Below the pieces are notes generated by a model. The model was not told the origin of the DNA. It worked only from the letters and a program-made list of their open reading frames with translations, and made no database searches. From NCBI RefSeq assembly GCF_900108565.1, contig NZ_LT629971.1:3348001-3412000 (forward strand): a stretch of DNA of 64,000 bases. Direction: 5' to 3'. The stretch's first letter is position 1, and each line of letters starts with the position of its first letter. The position numbers and the translations under genes were made by a program. Source of the stretch: Mycolicibacterium rutilum (lineage in GTDB: Bacteria > Actinomycetota > Actinomycetes > Mycobacteriales > Mycobacteriaceae). Shown piece after piece: positions 1-7,935 of the stretch.

Positions 1-1418
1 CCCGGCCGTACGCCGGCACTTTCGCCGATGTCGAACACCGGGCCCGTCGGCTGGCGGCAGGGTTGAGGCGCCGCGGGGTGGGGCCGGGCGACGTGGTCGC
101 CCTGCAGCTGCCGAACTGGATGGAAGCGGCGGTCACCTTCTGGGCGACGACCTTTCTCGGTGCGGTCGTCGTACCGATCGTGCATTTCTACGGGCGGAAA
201 GAACTCGCCCACATCCTGTCGACCGCACGGCCCAAGGTGTTCGTCACCGCCCGCGAATTCGGGCGGATGCGGTTCGAACCCGATCTGGCCGCCGCCGTCC
301 CGATCGTCGGCCTGGTCGGCGAAGACTTCGAGGACCTTCTCGACGCCGAGCCGATGACCGGAACTCTGGCCGCCGATCCGTCGGGCCCGGCGTTGATCGC
401 GTTCACCTCCGGCACCACCAACAACCCCAAAGGTGTTGTGCACAGCCATCAGACGCTGGGCTTCGAAACCCGCCAGTTGCTGGAGAACTATCCGAAGGAC
501 CGCGGCCGGCAACTGACGGCCACACCGATCGGTCACTTCATCGGGATGGTCGGTGCGTTCCTGATCCCGGTGCTCGAGGGTGCGCCGATCGACCTGTGCG
601 ACGTGTGGGACCCGGGCCGGGTACTCAAACTCATGGAGACCGAGGGCATGTCGATCGGCGGCGGGCCGCCGTACTTCGTCACCAGCCTGCTCGACCACCC
701 CGACTGCACCGAAGCGCACCGGTCACTGTTCACCACCGTCGGGCTCGGCGGATCGACCGTGCCGGCCGCGGTGACCCGGCGTCTCGCCGACATGGGCTTC
801 TTCGTCTTCCGGTCCTACGGCAGCACCGAGCATCCGTCGATCACCGGCTCGCGCCCGACCGCGCCGGAGGACAAGCGCCTCTACACCGACGGTGACCCCC
901 GGCCCGGTGTCGAGATCAAATTGAGCGAGGAGGGCGAGATCCTCTCCCGCGGACCGGATCTGTGCCTGGGCTACACCGATGACGAGCTCACCCGGCGGGC
1001 ATTCGACGACGACGGGTGGTACCACACCGGGGACATCGGCGTACTCGACGAGGACGGATACCTGACGATCACCGACCGCAAGGCCGACGTGATCATCCGC
1101 GGCGGCGAGAACATCTCGGCGCTCGAGGTCGAAGAGGTGCTGCTGACCATGCCCAGTGTTGCCGAAGCCGTCGTGGTGGCCGCGCCCGACGACCGACTCG
1201 GCGAGCGGACGGCCGCGGTGCTGCGCATCCGCGGCGGCCATCAGATGCCGACGCTCGACGACGTGCGCGCGCACTTTCGGCGGGCGGGCGTGGCGATCCA
1301 GAAGTGGCCCGAGGAGCTGCACGAGGTGCCCGACGGGCAGGACTATCCGCGCACCGCCAGCGGCAAGGTGCAGAAGTTCCGGGTCCGCGAAATGGTGCGC
1401 CAAGCCGCCGTTGGTTAG
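1..1418 (+). CDS. Acyl-CoA synthetase (AMP-binding, FadD-type), 5' end outside window
   Basis: The frame is open from base 3 with no stop, so the true start lies upstream of the window; about 472 residues are visible. It belongs to the adenylate-forming acyl/aryl-CoA ligase family, which activates a carboxylate to an acyl-AMP and then to a CoA thioester. Visible motifs in order are the P-loop-like TSGTTNNPKG, YGSTEHPS, the GWYHTGDIG and TDRKADVIIRGGENIS hinge motifs, and the C-terminal catalytic-lysine region TASGKVQKF. It lies 66 bp upstream of an amidohydrolase and a second ligase on the same strand, suggesting a catabolic cluster for an unidentified acid. The substrate cannot be deduced from the sequence. 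Confidence 0.9.
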   Translation, partial: RPYAGTFADVEHRARRLAAGLRRRGVGPGDVVALQLPNWMEAAVTFWATTFLGAVVVPIVHFYGRKELAHILSTARPKVFVTAREFGRMRFEPDLAAAVPIVGLVGEDFEDLLDAEPMTGTLAADPSGPALIAFTSGTTNNPKGVVHSHQTLGFETRQLLENYPKDRGRQLTATPIGHFIGMVGAFLIPVLEGAPIDLCDVWDPGRVLKLMETEGMSIGGGPPYFVTSLLDHPDCTEAHRSLFTTVGLGGSTVPAAVTRRLADMGFFVFRSYGSTEHPSITGSRPTAPEDKRLYTDGDPRPGVEIKLSEEGEILSRGPDLCLGYTDDELTRRAFDDDGWYHTGDIGVLDEDGYLTITDRKADVIIRGGENISALEVEEVLLTMPSVAEAVVVAAPDDRLGERTAAVLRIRGGHQMPTLDDVRAHFRRAGVAIQKWPEELHEVPDGQDYPRTASGKVQKFRVREMVRQAAVG

Positions 1419-1447
1419 CGGGGGTGCATTGCGCAGCCGCCATCTGT

Positions 1448-1462
1448 GAGAATAGGATTCTC
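1448..1462. promoter_or_regulatory. Palindromic operator-like site upstream of the amidohydrolase
   Basis: GAGAATAGGATTCTC is a perfect 6-bp inverted repeat with a 3-bp spacer, 22 bp before the amidohydrolase ATG. A close relative (12 of 15 identical) lies before the Mce-associated gene at 4221-4235. The size and symmetry fit a TetR- or GntR-type operator; the regulator is unknown. Confidence 0.45.
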
Positions 1463-1484
1463 CCGAGAAGAAAAGGAGTGTTCC

Positions 1485-2675
1485 ATGGGGCAACTTTCAC
1501 ACCGGGTTGACATCCCGTTTCCGCTGTTCGATGCGGACAACCACCTCTACGAGCCGCCGGAGGCGATGACCAAGTACCTCCCGAAGGAGTACAAGGACAT
1601 CGTCCAGTACGTGGAGATCAACGGGCGGACCAAGATCGCGATCAAGGGTCAGATCAGCAACTACATCCCGAACCCGACGTTCTCCGTGGTCGCCAAGCCG
1701 GGCGCCTGGGAGGAGTACTTCAAGTTCGGCAACCCGGACGGAAAGAGCAAGCGCGAGCTCTTCGGTGAGCCGATGCGCTCGATCCCGGCGTTCTTCGAGC
1801 CCGCGCCGCGCCTGGAGCTGATGAACGAACTCGGCGTCGACCGCTCGCTGATGTTCCCGACGCTGGCCAGCCTCATCGAGGAGCGGCTGCGCGACGATCC
1901 GGTCGCCATCCACGTCATCATCCACTCGCTCAACGAGTGGCTGCACGAGGTCTGGGGCTTCAACTACCAGAACCGCATCTTCACCACCCCGGTGATCACG
2001 CTGCCGATCGTCGAGAAGGCGATCGAGGAGCTGGAGTGGGCCGTCGCGCGCGGCGCCCGTGCCATCCTCATCCGCCCGGCCCCGGTGCCCGGCTTCCGTG
2101 GCCCCCGGTCGTTCGCGCTGCCCGAGTTCGACCCGTTCTGGGAGCGAGTGGTGCATCACGACATCTTCGTGGGCATGCACTCGTCGGACAGCGGTTACTC
2201 GCGCTACACCTCGGAGTGGGACGGCGTGGCCCAGGAGATGCTGCCGTTCCAGACCAACGCCATGAACATCCTCAACGAGTGGCGCCCGATCCAGGATGCC
2301 GTGGCGTCCTGGGTGATCCACGGTGCGCTGTTCCGGCACCCGAAGCTCAAGGTGGGCATCGTCGAGGCCGGTTCGAAGTGGATGTTCCCGCTGCTCGACT
2401 CGATGGCCGAGGTGTACAAGAAGGCTCCGGAAGCCTTCCTGGGCAACCCGATCGAGGAGATCAAGAACCGCATCTACGTCAGCCCGTTCTACGAGGAGGG
2501 CATCGACGACCTGATCAACCTCATCGGTGTGGACCAGGTGCTCTACGGCTCCGACTGGCCGCATCCGGAGGGCCTGGCCGAGCCGACGCACTACGTGACC
2601 GCGCTCGAACACCTCTCGGTCGAGGATCAGGCCAAGATCATGGGCGGCAACCTGGGTCGTCTCGTCACGGTGTGA
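1485..2675 (+). CDS. Amidohydrolase family 2 protein
   Basis: About 396 residues of the metal-dependent amidohydrolase_2 superfamily (TIM-barrel hydrolases/decarboxylases). Metal-site-type motifs are visible at the N-terminus (FDADNHLYEP) and C-terminus (LYGSDWPHPEG), with MHSSDSGYSRY in the middle. The ATG at 1485 is chosen over an in-frame upstream start at 1446 because AAGGAG (1472-1477) is well placed before it. The stop overlaps the GTG of the next gene by 4 bp, so the two are translationally coupled. A short palindrome (1448-1462) sits just upstream. Such proteins often accompany fadD genes in mycobacterial catabolic clusters; the specific reaction is unknown. Confidence 0.88.
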   Translation: MGQLSHRVDIPFPLFDADNHLYEPPEAMTKYLPKEYKDIVQYVEINGRTKIAIKGQISNYIPNPTFSVVAKPGAWEEYFKFGNPDGKSKRELFGEPMRSIPAFFEPAPRLELMNELGVDRSLMFPTLASLIEERLRDDPVAIHVIIHSLNEWLHEVWGFNYQNRIFTTPVITLPIVEKAIEELEWAVARGARAILIRPAPVPGFRGPRSFALPEFDPFWERVVHHDIFVGMHSSDSGYSRYTSEWDGVAQEMLPFQTNAMNILNEWRPIQDAVASWVIHGALFRHPKLKVGIVEAGSKWMFPLLDSMAEVYKKAPEAFLGNPIEEIKNRIYVSPFYEEGIDDLINLIGVDQVLYGSDWPHPEGLAEPTHYVTALEHLSVEDQAKIMGGNLGRLVTV

Positions 2676-4126
2676 CGCACGGTTGGCAGACCATCCCCGA
2701 GATGGTCTTGAGCGCGGCGGACCGCTTCGGCGACGCAGAAGCGGTCGTCGACGGTCCGCTGCGCTTGTCCTTCACCGAGCTGGTGCATCGAATCCGGTGC
2801 GCCGCAGGTGCATTCGCCGACTCCGGTGTCGGCAAGGGGGATCGGGTCGCGATCTGGGCGCCGAACTCGGCGGAGTGGATCGTCGCGGCGTTCGGCCTGA
2901 TGACCGCGGGCGGCGTGCTGGTGCCGGTCAACACGCGATTCAAGCCCGAGGAGGCCGGCGACGTCATCACCCGCAGCGGTGCGAAGGCCGTGCTGGTGCA
3001 GAAGGACTTCCTCGGCCTGGACTATTCGGTGGGAACCGACGTGCCGGTCATCGACCTGAAGTCCGGATTCCTGTCCGCCGGTTCGCCTTTCGAGTGCGCG
3101 ATCGACGGCACCGACATCGCCGACGTCATCTTCACCTCGGGCACCACCGGCAGGCCCAAGGGCGCGATGATGAACCATCTTCAGACGCTGCGGGCGTACG
3201 AGGAGTGGGCGACGCTGGCGGATCTGCGCCGCGGCGACCGCTATCTGATGATCAATCCGTACTTCCACACGTTCGGGCTCAAGGCCGGGCTCGTCGCGTC
3301 GTTCCTGCGGGGCGCGACGATGCTGCCGGTGGCTGCCTTCGATGTCGACACCGTCGTGGAAACCATTGAGCGCGAACGCATCACGATGCTTCCCGGTCCG
3401 CCGACGCTGTATCACTCGCTTCTGACCGTGTCCGACAAGAGCCGGCTGGCCAGCCTGCGCGCGGGAGTGACCGGCGCGGCCGACATCCCGGTCGAGCTGA
3501 TCCGGCGCATCCGCGACGAGCTGCCGTTCCAGACTCTGATGACCGGCTACGGGCTCACCGAGGCCGGCAACGTCACGCTGTCGCGGCCCGGCGACAGCCC
3601 CGAAGACGTCGCGACGACCGCGGGCCTGCCGTGCGAGGACGTCGAGGTGCGCATCGCCGACGACGGTGAGGTGCTGGTGCGGGGCTACAACGTCATGCAG
3701 GGCTACCTCGACGATCCCCGCGCGACAGCCGAGGCCATCGACGCCGACGGCTACCTGCACACCGGTGATCTCGGTGAGTTCACGGCCACGGGCCGCCTTC
3801 GTATCGTCGGGCGCAAGAAGGACATGTTCATCGTCGGCGGATTCAACGCCTACCCCGCCGAGATCGAGGGCTTCCTGCTCGAGCATCCCGAGGTGGCGCA
3901 GGCGGCGGTGATCGGGGTCCCCGACGAGCGGTTGGGGCAGGTCGGCAAGGCGTTCGTCGTCCGTAAGGACGGGCAGGTCACGCTGACCGGAGAGGCCCTC
4001 ATATCGTGGAGCCGCGACAGAATGGCGGGGTACAAGGTGCCGCGCTATGTAGAGTTCCTCGACGAGTTGCCGTTGAACGCCACCGGCAAAGTGATGAAGG
4101 ACCGCCTTCAGGACAATCTGCGCTGA
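2672..4126 (+). CDS. Acyl-CoA synthetase (FadD-type)
   Basis: A 484-residue adenylate-forming ligase. Motifs: DVIFTSGTTGRPKG (P-loop), TGYGLTEAGN, GYLHTGDLG, VGRKKDMFIVGGFNAYPAE, and the catalytic-lysine segment LPLNATGKVMKDRL near the C-terminus. The start is the GTG at 2672, which overlaps the TGA of the amidohydrolase (GTGA), so it is translated by coupling; the frame stays open far upstream but that part is a shadow of the amidohydrolase. The architecture resembles FadD3/FadD17-class short-chain or steroid-side-product ligases. That is family resemblance only, and the substrate is not determined. Confidence 0.9.
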   Translation: MTHGWQTIPEMVLSAADRFGDAEAVVDGPLRLSFTELVHRIRCAAGAFADSGVGKGDRVAIWAPNSAEWIVAAFGLMTAGGVLVPVNTRFKPEEAGDVITRSGAKAVLVQKDFLGLDYSVGTDVPVIDLKSGFLSAGSPFECAIDGTDIADVIFTSGTTGRPKGAMMNHLQTLRAYEEWATLADLRRGDRYLMINPYFHTFGLKAGLVASFLRGATMLPVAAFDVDTVVETIERERITMLPGPPTLYHSLLTVSDKSRLASLRAGVTGAADIPVELIRRIRDELPFQTLMTGYGLTEAGNVTLSRPGDSPEDVATTAGLPCEDVEVRIADDGEVLVRGYNVMQGYLDDPRATAEAIDADGYLHTGDLGEFTATGRLRIVGRKKDMFIVGGFNAYPAEIEGFLLEHPEVAQAAVIGVPDERLGQVGKAFVVRKDGQVTLTGEALISWSRDRMAGYKVPRYVEFLDELPLNATGKVMKDRLQDNLR

Positions 4127-4220
4127 GCAGTCGCACAGTGCGTAAATAGCATTTCCGCAGTACATCGATGTTTGCCGGGCCCTGCGGACGCGGGTATCGT
4201 CGCAGCGATACTCAAAAATG

Positions 4221-4235
4221 GATAATGGCATTCTC
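4221..4235. promoter_or_regulatory. Second GAnAAT-N3-ATTCTC operator-like site
   Basis: GATAATGGCATTCTC matches the palindrome at 1448-1462 at 12 of 15 positions and lies 35 bp before the GTG of the first Mce-associated gene. The GATAAT half could also serve as a -10 hexamer, so binding here would block transcription. The shared site suggests that the two transcription units have a common repressor (inference). Confidence 0.4.
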
Positions 4236-4270
4236 ATAGAGTTGTGCAGATAACGAACAAGGAGGTCGCT

Positions 4271-5149
4271 GTGCCGTCTTTCAGGCGCCGCGCGTCGGTG
4301 GTGGACGCGGACAGCGTCGCCGCGCCGCCGCAGCAGGATCCTGAGCGGTCGGACGCGGACGAAGCACTGCGCCTCGCGGAAGAGGCGGAGGCCGAGGCGG
4401 CCGAGGCGGAGGCCCGCGCGGCGGCCGCTCGTGCGCGCGCCAAGGCGATCCGCCTCCGCAAGCAGGCCGAGGAGGCTCAGGAAGCTCAGCAGGCCGGATC
4501 CGATGCCGCTACCGAAAGCGCTGAAGTCGCCGAGAGCGCTGAGGCCACCGAGAGCGCTGAGGCCGCCGAAAGCGCTGAAGTCGCCGAGACGACGGAAGCC
4601 GACGACGACGCCGCCACCGACAGTGCCGCGGCCCCGGTGAGCACGCGGCGCCGGCGGCTGCCGCGGATCCCGTGGAAGATCGTCGCTGTCGTACTCGCAG
4701 TGCTGCTGATCCTTGGCTTCGCCGGTGCGAGCGGGTACATGGTCTGGCAGCACCGCCTTGCCGAGCAGGACCGGCAGCACACCGCCGAGTACTCGGCGGC
4801 CGCGCGGCAGAGCGTCGTCACGCTGATGTCCCTGGACTTCAACAAGGCGCAGGAGGACGTCCAGCGCATCATCGACAACACGACCGGCCAGTTCCGCGAG
4901 GACTTCGAGGCGCAGGCCGAGGACTTCGCCAAGGTTGCGAAGGACTCGAAGGTCGTCACCGAGGTCACGGTCAACGTGGCCGCCGTGAAATCGATGACGG
5001 ACACGACCGCCACCGCGATCGTGTCGGCCACCTCGCGCGTCACCAACGCCGCCGGCGCCAACCAGGAACCGCGGTCCTGGCGGCTGCTGGTCGATCTGGT
5101 CCGCGAGGGCGACCAGATCAAGATGTCGAAAGTCGAGTTCGTACCGTGA
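4271..5149 (+). CDS. Mce-associated membrane protein with Glu/Ala-rich repeat
   Basis: 292 residues: a cytoplasmic N-terminal region rich in Ala/Glu (likely coiled coil) containing a four-fold ESAE(V/A)(A/T) repeat, one transmembrane helix (IVAVVLAVLLILGFAGASG, about residues 138-156), and an outer domain of about 135 residues typical of Mce-associated (Mas) proteins. These single-pass proteins accompany Mce lipid transporters and are thought to stabilise them; no mce genes are visible here, so this is an orphan Mas pair. The GTG at 4271 is chosen because AAGGAGG at 4259-4265 lies 5 bp before it; an in-frame GTG at 4244 lacks such a site. Its stop overlaps the next gene's GTG. Confidence 0.85.
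   Translation: MPSFRRRASVVDADSVAAPPQQDPERSDADEALRLAEEAEAEAAEAEARAAAARARAKAIRLRKQAEEAQEAQQAGSDAATESAEVAESAEATESAEAAESAEVAETTEADDDAATDSAAAPVSTRRRRLPRIPWKIVAVVLAVLLILGFAGASGYMVWQHRLAEQDRQHTAEYSAAARQSVVTLMSLDFNKAQEDVQRIIDNTTGQFREDFEAQAEDFAKVAKDSKVVTEVTVNVAAVKSMTDTTATAIVSATSRVTNAAGANQEPRSWRLLVDLVREGDQIKMSKVEFVP
4514..4585 (+). repeat. Four tandem 18-bp repeats (coding)
   Basis: Four consecutive 18-bp units begin at 4514, 4532, 4550 and 4568. The first and fourth units are identical (GAAAGCGCTGAAGTCGCC) and the middle two differ at a few positions. They encode ESAEVA, ESAEAT, ESAEAA and ESAEVA in the cytoplasmic tail of the Mce-associated protein. The reading frame is kept, so copy number could vary by slippage without breaking the gene. 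Confidence 0.85.
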
Positions 5150-5742
5150 ACACCGAATCCAGCACCGACGAGGTCGAGGTCGCCGAACCGGAGTCGACCG
5201 CGGTCGAACTCGAAGCCGACACCGACGAGAAGCCGAAACAAACCGCGAAGAAGGGGATCGGCAGATATGTCGGCGCCGCCCTGCTGACCGTGGCGCTGGT
5301 GGCGTCGGCGGGGGTTGCGGCGTGGCTGTACTTTTTCCAGTTCCGCACCGACCTGCAGACCAACGCCGACGCCCAGAAGGTTGCGCTCGACGCGGCGACC
5401 ACCGGGACCACCGCGCTGCTGTCCTACTCGCCGGACACGCTGGAGCAGGATTTCGCCGCGGCCAAGTCGAGGCTCACCGGCGACTTCCTGGACTACTATA
5501 CCCAGTTCACCGAGCAGATCGTCACACCGGCGGCCAAGCAGAAGCAGGTCAAGACCAGCGCGGCCGTGGTACAGGCCGGCGTCGCCGAGATGCAACCCGA
5601 CTCGGCGGTGGTGCTGGTGTTCGTCAACCAGACCACCACCAGCAAGGAGAACCCCGACGGCGCCTTCGCGGCGAGCGCGGTCAAGGTGGGGTTGACCAAG
5701 ATCGACGACCGCTGGCTGATCAACGCTTTCGACCCCGTCTAG
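5146..5742 (+). CDS. Mce-associated membrane protein (second of pair)
   Basis: 198 residues: an acidic cytoplasmic N-terminus (about 40 residues), one transmembrane helix (VGAALLTVALVASAGVAAWL), and an extracytoplasmic domain of the Mce-associated type, with the alternating helix then NTF2-like beta pattern seen in the preceding gene. The GTG at 5146 overlaps the upstream stop (GTGA), so both proteins come from one message and probably act together at the membrane. The upstream open frame is a shadow of the preceding gene. The function is inferred from family membership only. Confidence 0.83.
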   Translation: MNTESSTDEVEVAEPESTAVELEADTDEKPKQTAKKGIGRYVGAALLTVALVASAGVAAWLYFFQFRTDLQTNADAQKVALDAATTGTTALLSYSPDTLEQDFAAAKSRLTGDFLDYYTQFTEQIVTPAAKQKQVKTSAAVVQAGVAEMQPDSAVVLVFVNQTTTSKENPDGAFAASAVKVGLTKIDDRWLINAFDPV

Positions 5743-5757
5743 CGGACCGGGGTGGTG

Positions 5758-6441
5758 ATGGCACCGACACCGCTGCTGCCGGCGATCGTTCCGGTGCCGA
5801 CAGAGGCGGCCGACGCCGCGCGATATCTGCTCGACGGCCGCGCGACCCTGCTGCGCGTCGTCCGAGACCTGCTGGAGTCCGTCTCGGACCCGACCGCCGT
5901 CGTCGTGGTCAGCGCGCCGTCATCGGTCCGTGCCATCGGTGACCTGCTCGCCGCCGACGGTCTCGGCGCGATACCGGTGGTGGCCGCCGACGCACCGGCC
6001 GACCGGATGCGGTGCCTGGCGGCCGGGTTCGAATACGTTGCCGCGCAGCCGGTTTCGCCTCGCTACCTTCTCGTGCACGACGTCCGGCAGCCGTTGACCT
6101 CGGCTGCTGTCCGCGAGCGGGTGGTCGCCGAACTGGTCGGCGGTGCGGCCGTCGTGCTGCCGCTGCTACCCGTCACCGACAGCGTCAAGGCCGTCGACGC
6201 CTCGGATGCGGTCACCGCGACGCTGGACCGCTCGACGCTTCGGGCCGTGCAGTATCCGCGCGGCTTCGCCGCCGACGCGCTGGCCCGGCTCGTCGCCTCC
6301 GGCGAGGCGGACGAACTGACGGCCGCGACCCGGAGCGCCATGCCGATCACCACGGTCGAGGGCGACGCCGACGGGTTCATCGCCGATCTGCCGCGCGACG
6401 CCGCCTTCGTCGAGGCCGTCATGGCGAGTCGTCGCGGCTGA
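5758..6441 (+). CDS. Degenerate IspD-like protein (probable pseudoenzyme)
   Basis: 227 residues that align along their whole length with 2-C-methyl-D-erythritol 4-phosphate cytidylyltransferase (IspD), but with key parts lost. The N-terminal nucleotide loop (normally AAGxGxRxG...K) has become PVPTEAADAARYLLDG, so the catalytic lysine (Lys27 in E. coli) is missing. HDAARP has become HDVRQP, with the Asp kept. The C-terminal F-K-I-T lysine motif has become FIAD. The core TDSVKAVD and LRAVQYPRGF are retained. It is therefore unlikely to make CDP-methylerythritol. It lies 15 bp after the Mce-associated pair and its 3' end overlaps, tail to tail, an intact IspD-like gene by 23 bp. Start choice: ATG 5758, although two GTGs just before it are possible. 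Confidence 0.7.
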   Translation: MAPTPLLPAIVPVPTEAADAARYLLDGRATLLRVVRDLLESVSDPTAVVVVSAPSSVRAIGDLLAADGLGAIPVVAADAPADRMRCLAAGFEYVAAQPVSPRYLLVHDVRQPLTSAAVRERVVAELVGGAAVVLPLLPVTDSVKAVDASDAVTATLDRSTLRAVQYPRGFAADALARLVASGEADELTAATRSAMPITTVEGDADGFIADLPRDAAFVEAVMASRRG

Positions 6442-7132
6442 CGCCGTGCATCAAAAGGTGTTCGGCGATCGCGATGTCGCGGGCGAAGGTCACCTTGATG
6501 TTGTGCAGTTCGCCCGGAAACGTGTGCACCGCAACGTCGGTGAACGTCTCGACGCACGACGAGGTGTCGGTGCCCTCGAAGTCGTCGGCATCGGCACGGC
6601 GGTAAGCCTGCAGCAGCGGCGCCGCCCGGAAGGCCTGCGGCGTCTGGACCCGGACGAGCTGCCGTTGAGTCGGCGCCGCGAGGTCGGTCGTGAGCACCCC
6701 GGACAGCGGCACTGCCGGTATGGCGCCGCCGAACTCGCGCGCCACCGACAGCGCGCGCTCGAACATGGCCGGACCGGCCACCGGCCGCGCCGCGTCGTGG
6801 ATGAGCACCACGTCGACCGATCCCGAGTCGATGTCGGCGGCCAGATGGCGTAACACGTTGAGCTCTGAGCCGTGCCTGCTGTACCCGCCCGCAACGAATT
6901 CGACGTGGACCCCGGGCAGTTCGGCACTCACCATGTCGCGGGCGAGTCGTTCCTCACCGGCCCGGTACACCAGCACGATGCGGTCCACCGCGGGCACCCG
7001 GGTCAGGGTGTCCAGCGACCACGCCACCATCGGCCGGCCGCCCACCGGCAGATAGGCCTTGTTGCTGTCGGCGCCGACCCGCGTGCCCATGCCCGCGGCC
7101 AGCACCACCGCCACGGCGCCCGTCGTCGTCAC
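6419..7132 (-). CDS. ispD: 2-C-methyl-D-erythritol 4-phosphate cytidylyltransferase family (IspD)
   Basis: 237 residues with the full IspD signature: LAAGMGTRVG followed by NKAYLPVGGRPM (CTP loop and catalytic Lys), VLIHDAARP, LVRVQTPQAF, GTDTSS, and the C-terminal HNIKVTFARD containing the second catalytic Lys. The family transfers CMP to methylerythritol phosphate in the non-mevalonate isoprenoid pathway; related enzymes make CDP-ribitol or CDP-ribose-type sugars. In mycobacteria the standard ispD normally sits beside ispF, so this may be a second copy. The start is the GTG at 7132; the long upstream extension is noise. It is convergent with, and overlaps, the degenerate paralogue. Confidence 0.75.
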   Translation of the reverse strand: MTTTGAVAVVLAAGMGTRVGADSNKAYLPVGGRPMVAWSLDTLTRVPAVDRIVLVYRAGEERLARDMVSAELPGVHVEFVAGGYSRHGSELNVLRHLAADIDSGSVDVVLIHDAARPVAGPAMFERALSVAREFGGAIPAVPLSGVLTTDLAAPTQRQLVRVQTPQAFRAAPLLQAYRRADADDFEGTDTSSCVETFTDVAVHTFPGELHNIKVTFARDIAIAEHLLMHGVSRDDSP

Positions 7133-7170
7133 CGTCGTATCTTGGCATCCGCCTCGTCGAGGCCGAACGG

Positions 7171-7284
7171 TCAATCCTCGGCGTGGCGGTCGTGGTCCCA
7201 CCGCTCGAGCCGCCGCTGCGTGTCGTACAGACAGAGCCCCAGCAGCGGTACGGCGATGAGCAGACAGATCATCAGCATGTTCAT
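7171..7284 (-). CDS. 37-residue single-helix membrane microprotein
   Basis: A short open frame translating as MNMLMICLLIAVPLLGLCLY followed by a charged tail rich in Arg, His and Asp that ends EDH-type (DRHAED). It has one hydrophobic helix (about residues 3-20) and a cytoplasm-type basic/acidic tail. The ATG at 7284 overlaps the TGA of the upstream SARP-like regulator (ATGA), which is strong evidence for coupled translation. It lies 38 bp before the intact ispD-like gene on the same strand, so the three may form one operon. No family is recognised. Confidence 0.6.
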   Translation of the reverse strand: MNMLMICLLIAVPLLGLCLYDTQRRLERWDHDRHAED

Positions 7285-7853
7285 CGGCGCCCCTCCTCGG
7301 GCTCACCGCGGGTACCGGCGGCCGCGTGCCGCGCGTGCGGCCCCAGCAGGCGGGAGTAGGACGGACCCGGTTTGTCGGCGCCGTGACCCAGTGCCTCGAA
7401 CGCGGCCGCCCGCAGGGCGTGGTAGCGCTCGCGTTCGGCCTTGACCCACGGCTCGCTCGACTTGTCGAGCAGCTCACCGGCGCGCAGCAGCGGGAGCAGG
7501 TCGGCCACCAGGTGTGCGTCGAAGCCGCCTTCGAGCACGTCGTCGATCAACGCGGTCGCGTCGTACCAGTCCACCGAGACATCGGGACTCAGCTGGAGGT
7601 ACTGCGGATCGACGCACAGCAGCGGCCCGGCGCCGAGTGGACGCAGCCGCCAGGCCGCCGAGCGCAGGCTCGCGACCGCCTTGCGGGTCTGCGCGTGTGG
7701 CCAGAGGGTGGCACACACCCACAGCCGGTGCACGGGCTTGCGTTTCAGCGTGACCAGGGTGATCAGGCGCCGGCACGCGGGCGGCAGGTCGATCCGGTCG
7801 TCGCCGTGGTACACGGCGAAGCCACCGAGCAGGTGCACTGAATACCGGTCCAT
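7281..7853 (-). CDS. SARP/BTAD-type transcriptional regulator
   Basis: 190 residues. An OmpR/SARP-like winged-helix N-terminus (YSVHLLGGFAVYHGDDRIDLPP, then HRLWVCATLWPHAQTRKAVASL) is followed by a shortened bacterial transcriptional activation domain (WYDATALIDDVL to about residue 160) and a disordered basic tail. This layout is that of AfsR/DnrI/EmbR-like regulators without an ATPase. It is divergent from ltrA, with 82 bp between the two starts. Its stop overlaps the ATG of the 37-residue membrane microprotein, suggesting that the two function together. The targets are unknown. Confidence 0.75.
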   Translation of the reverse strand: MDRYSVHLLGGFAVYHGDDRIDLPPACRRLITLVTLKRKPVHRLWVCATLWPHAQTRKAVASLRSAAWRLRPLGAGPLLCVDPQYLQLSPDVSVDWYDATALIDDVLEGGFDAHLVADLLPLLRAGELLDKSSEPWVKAERERYHALRAAAFEALGHGADKPGPSYSRLLGPHARHAAAGTRGEPEEGRR

Positions 7854-7935
7854 GGGTTGATCGTCGGGCCACCGCGGTCCGGCGTCGTGAGTAGTGCACT
7901 ACTCCTTTTGCCGCCGTGTGCGGTGCAATGTAGCG

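Noticed and set aside
4144..4175. AAATAGCATT plus CCGCAG/CTGCGG as a possible terminator or repeat copy
   Set aside because: The stem is only 6 bp with a long loop, and the resemblance to the 31001 palindrome is 10 bp; too weak to list as a feature.
2627..4780. 717-codon minus-strand open frame
   Set aside because: Antisense to the acyl-CoA synthetase and the Mce-associated gene, both well supported; the product is compositionally biased.
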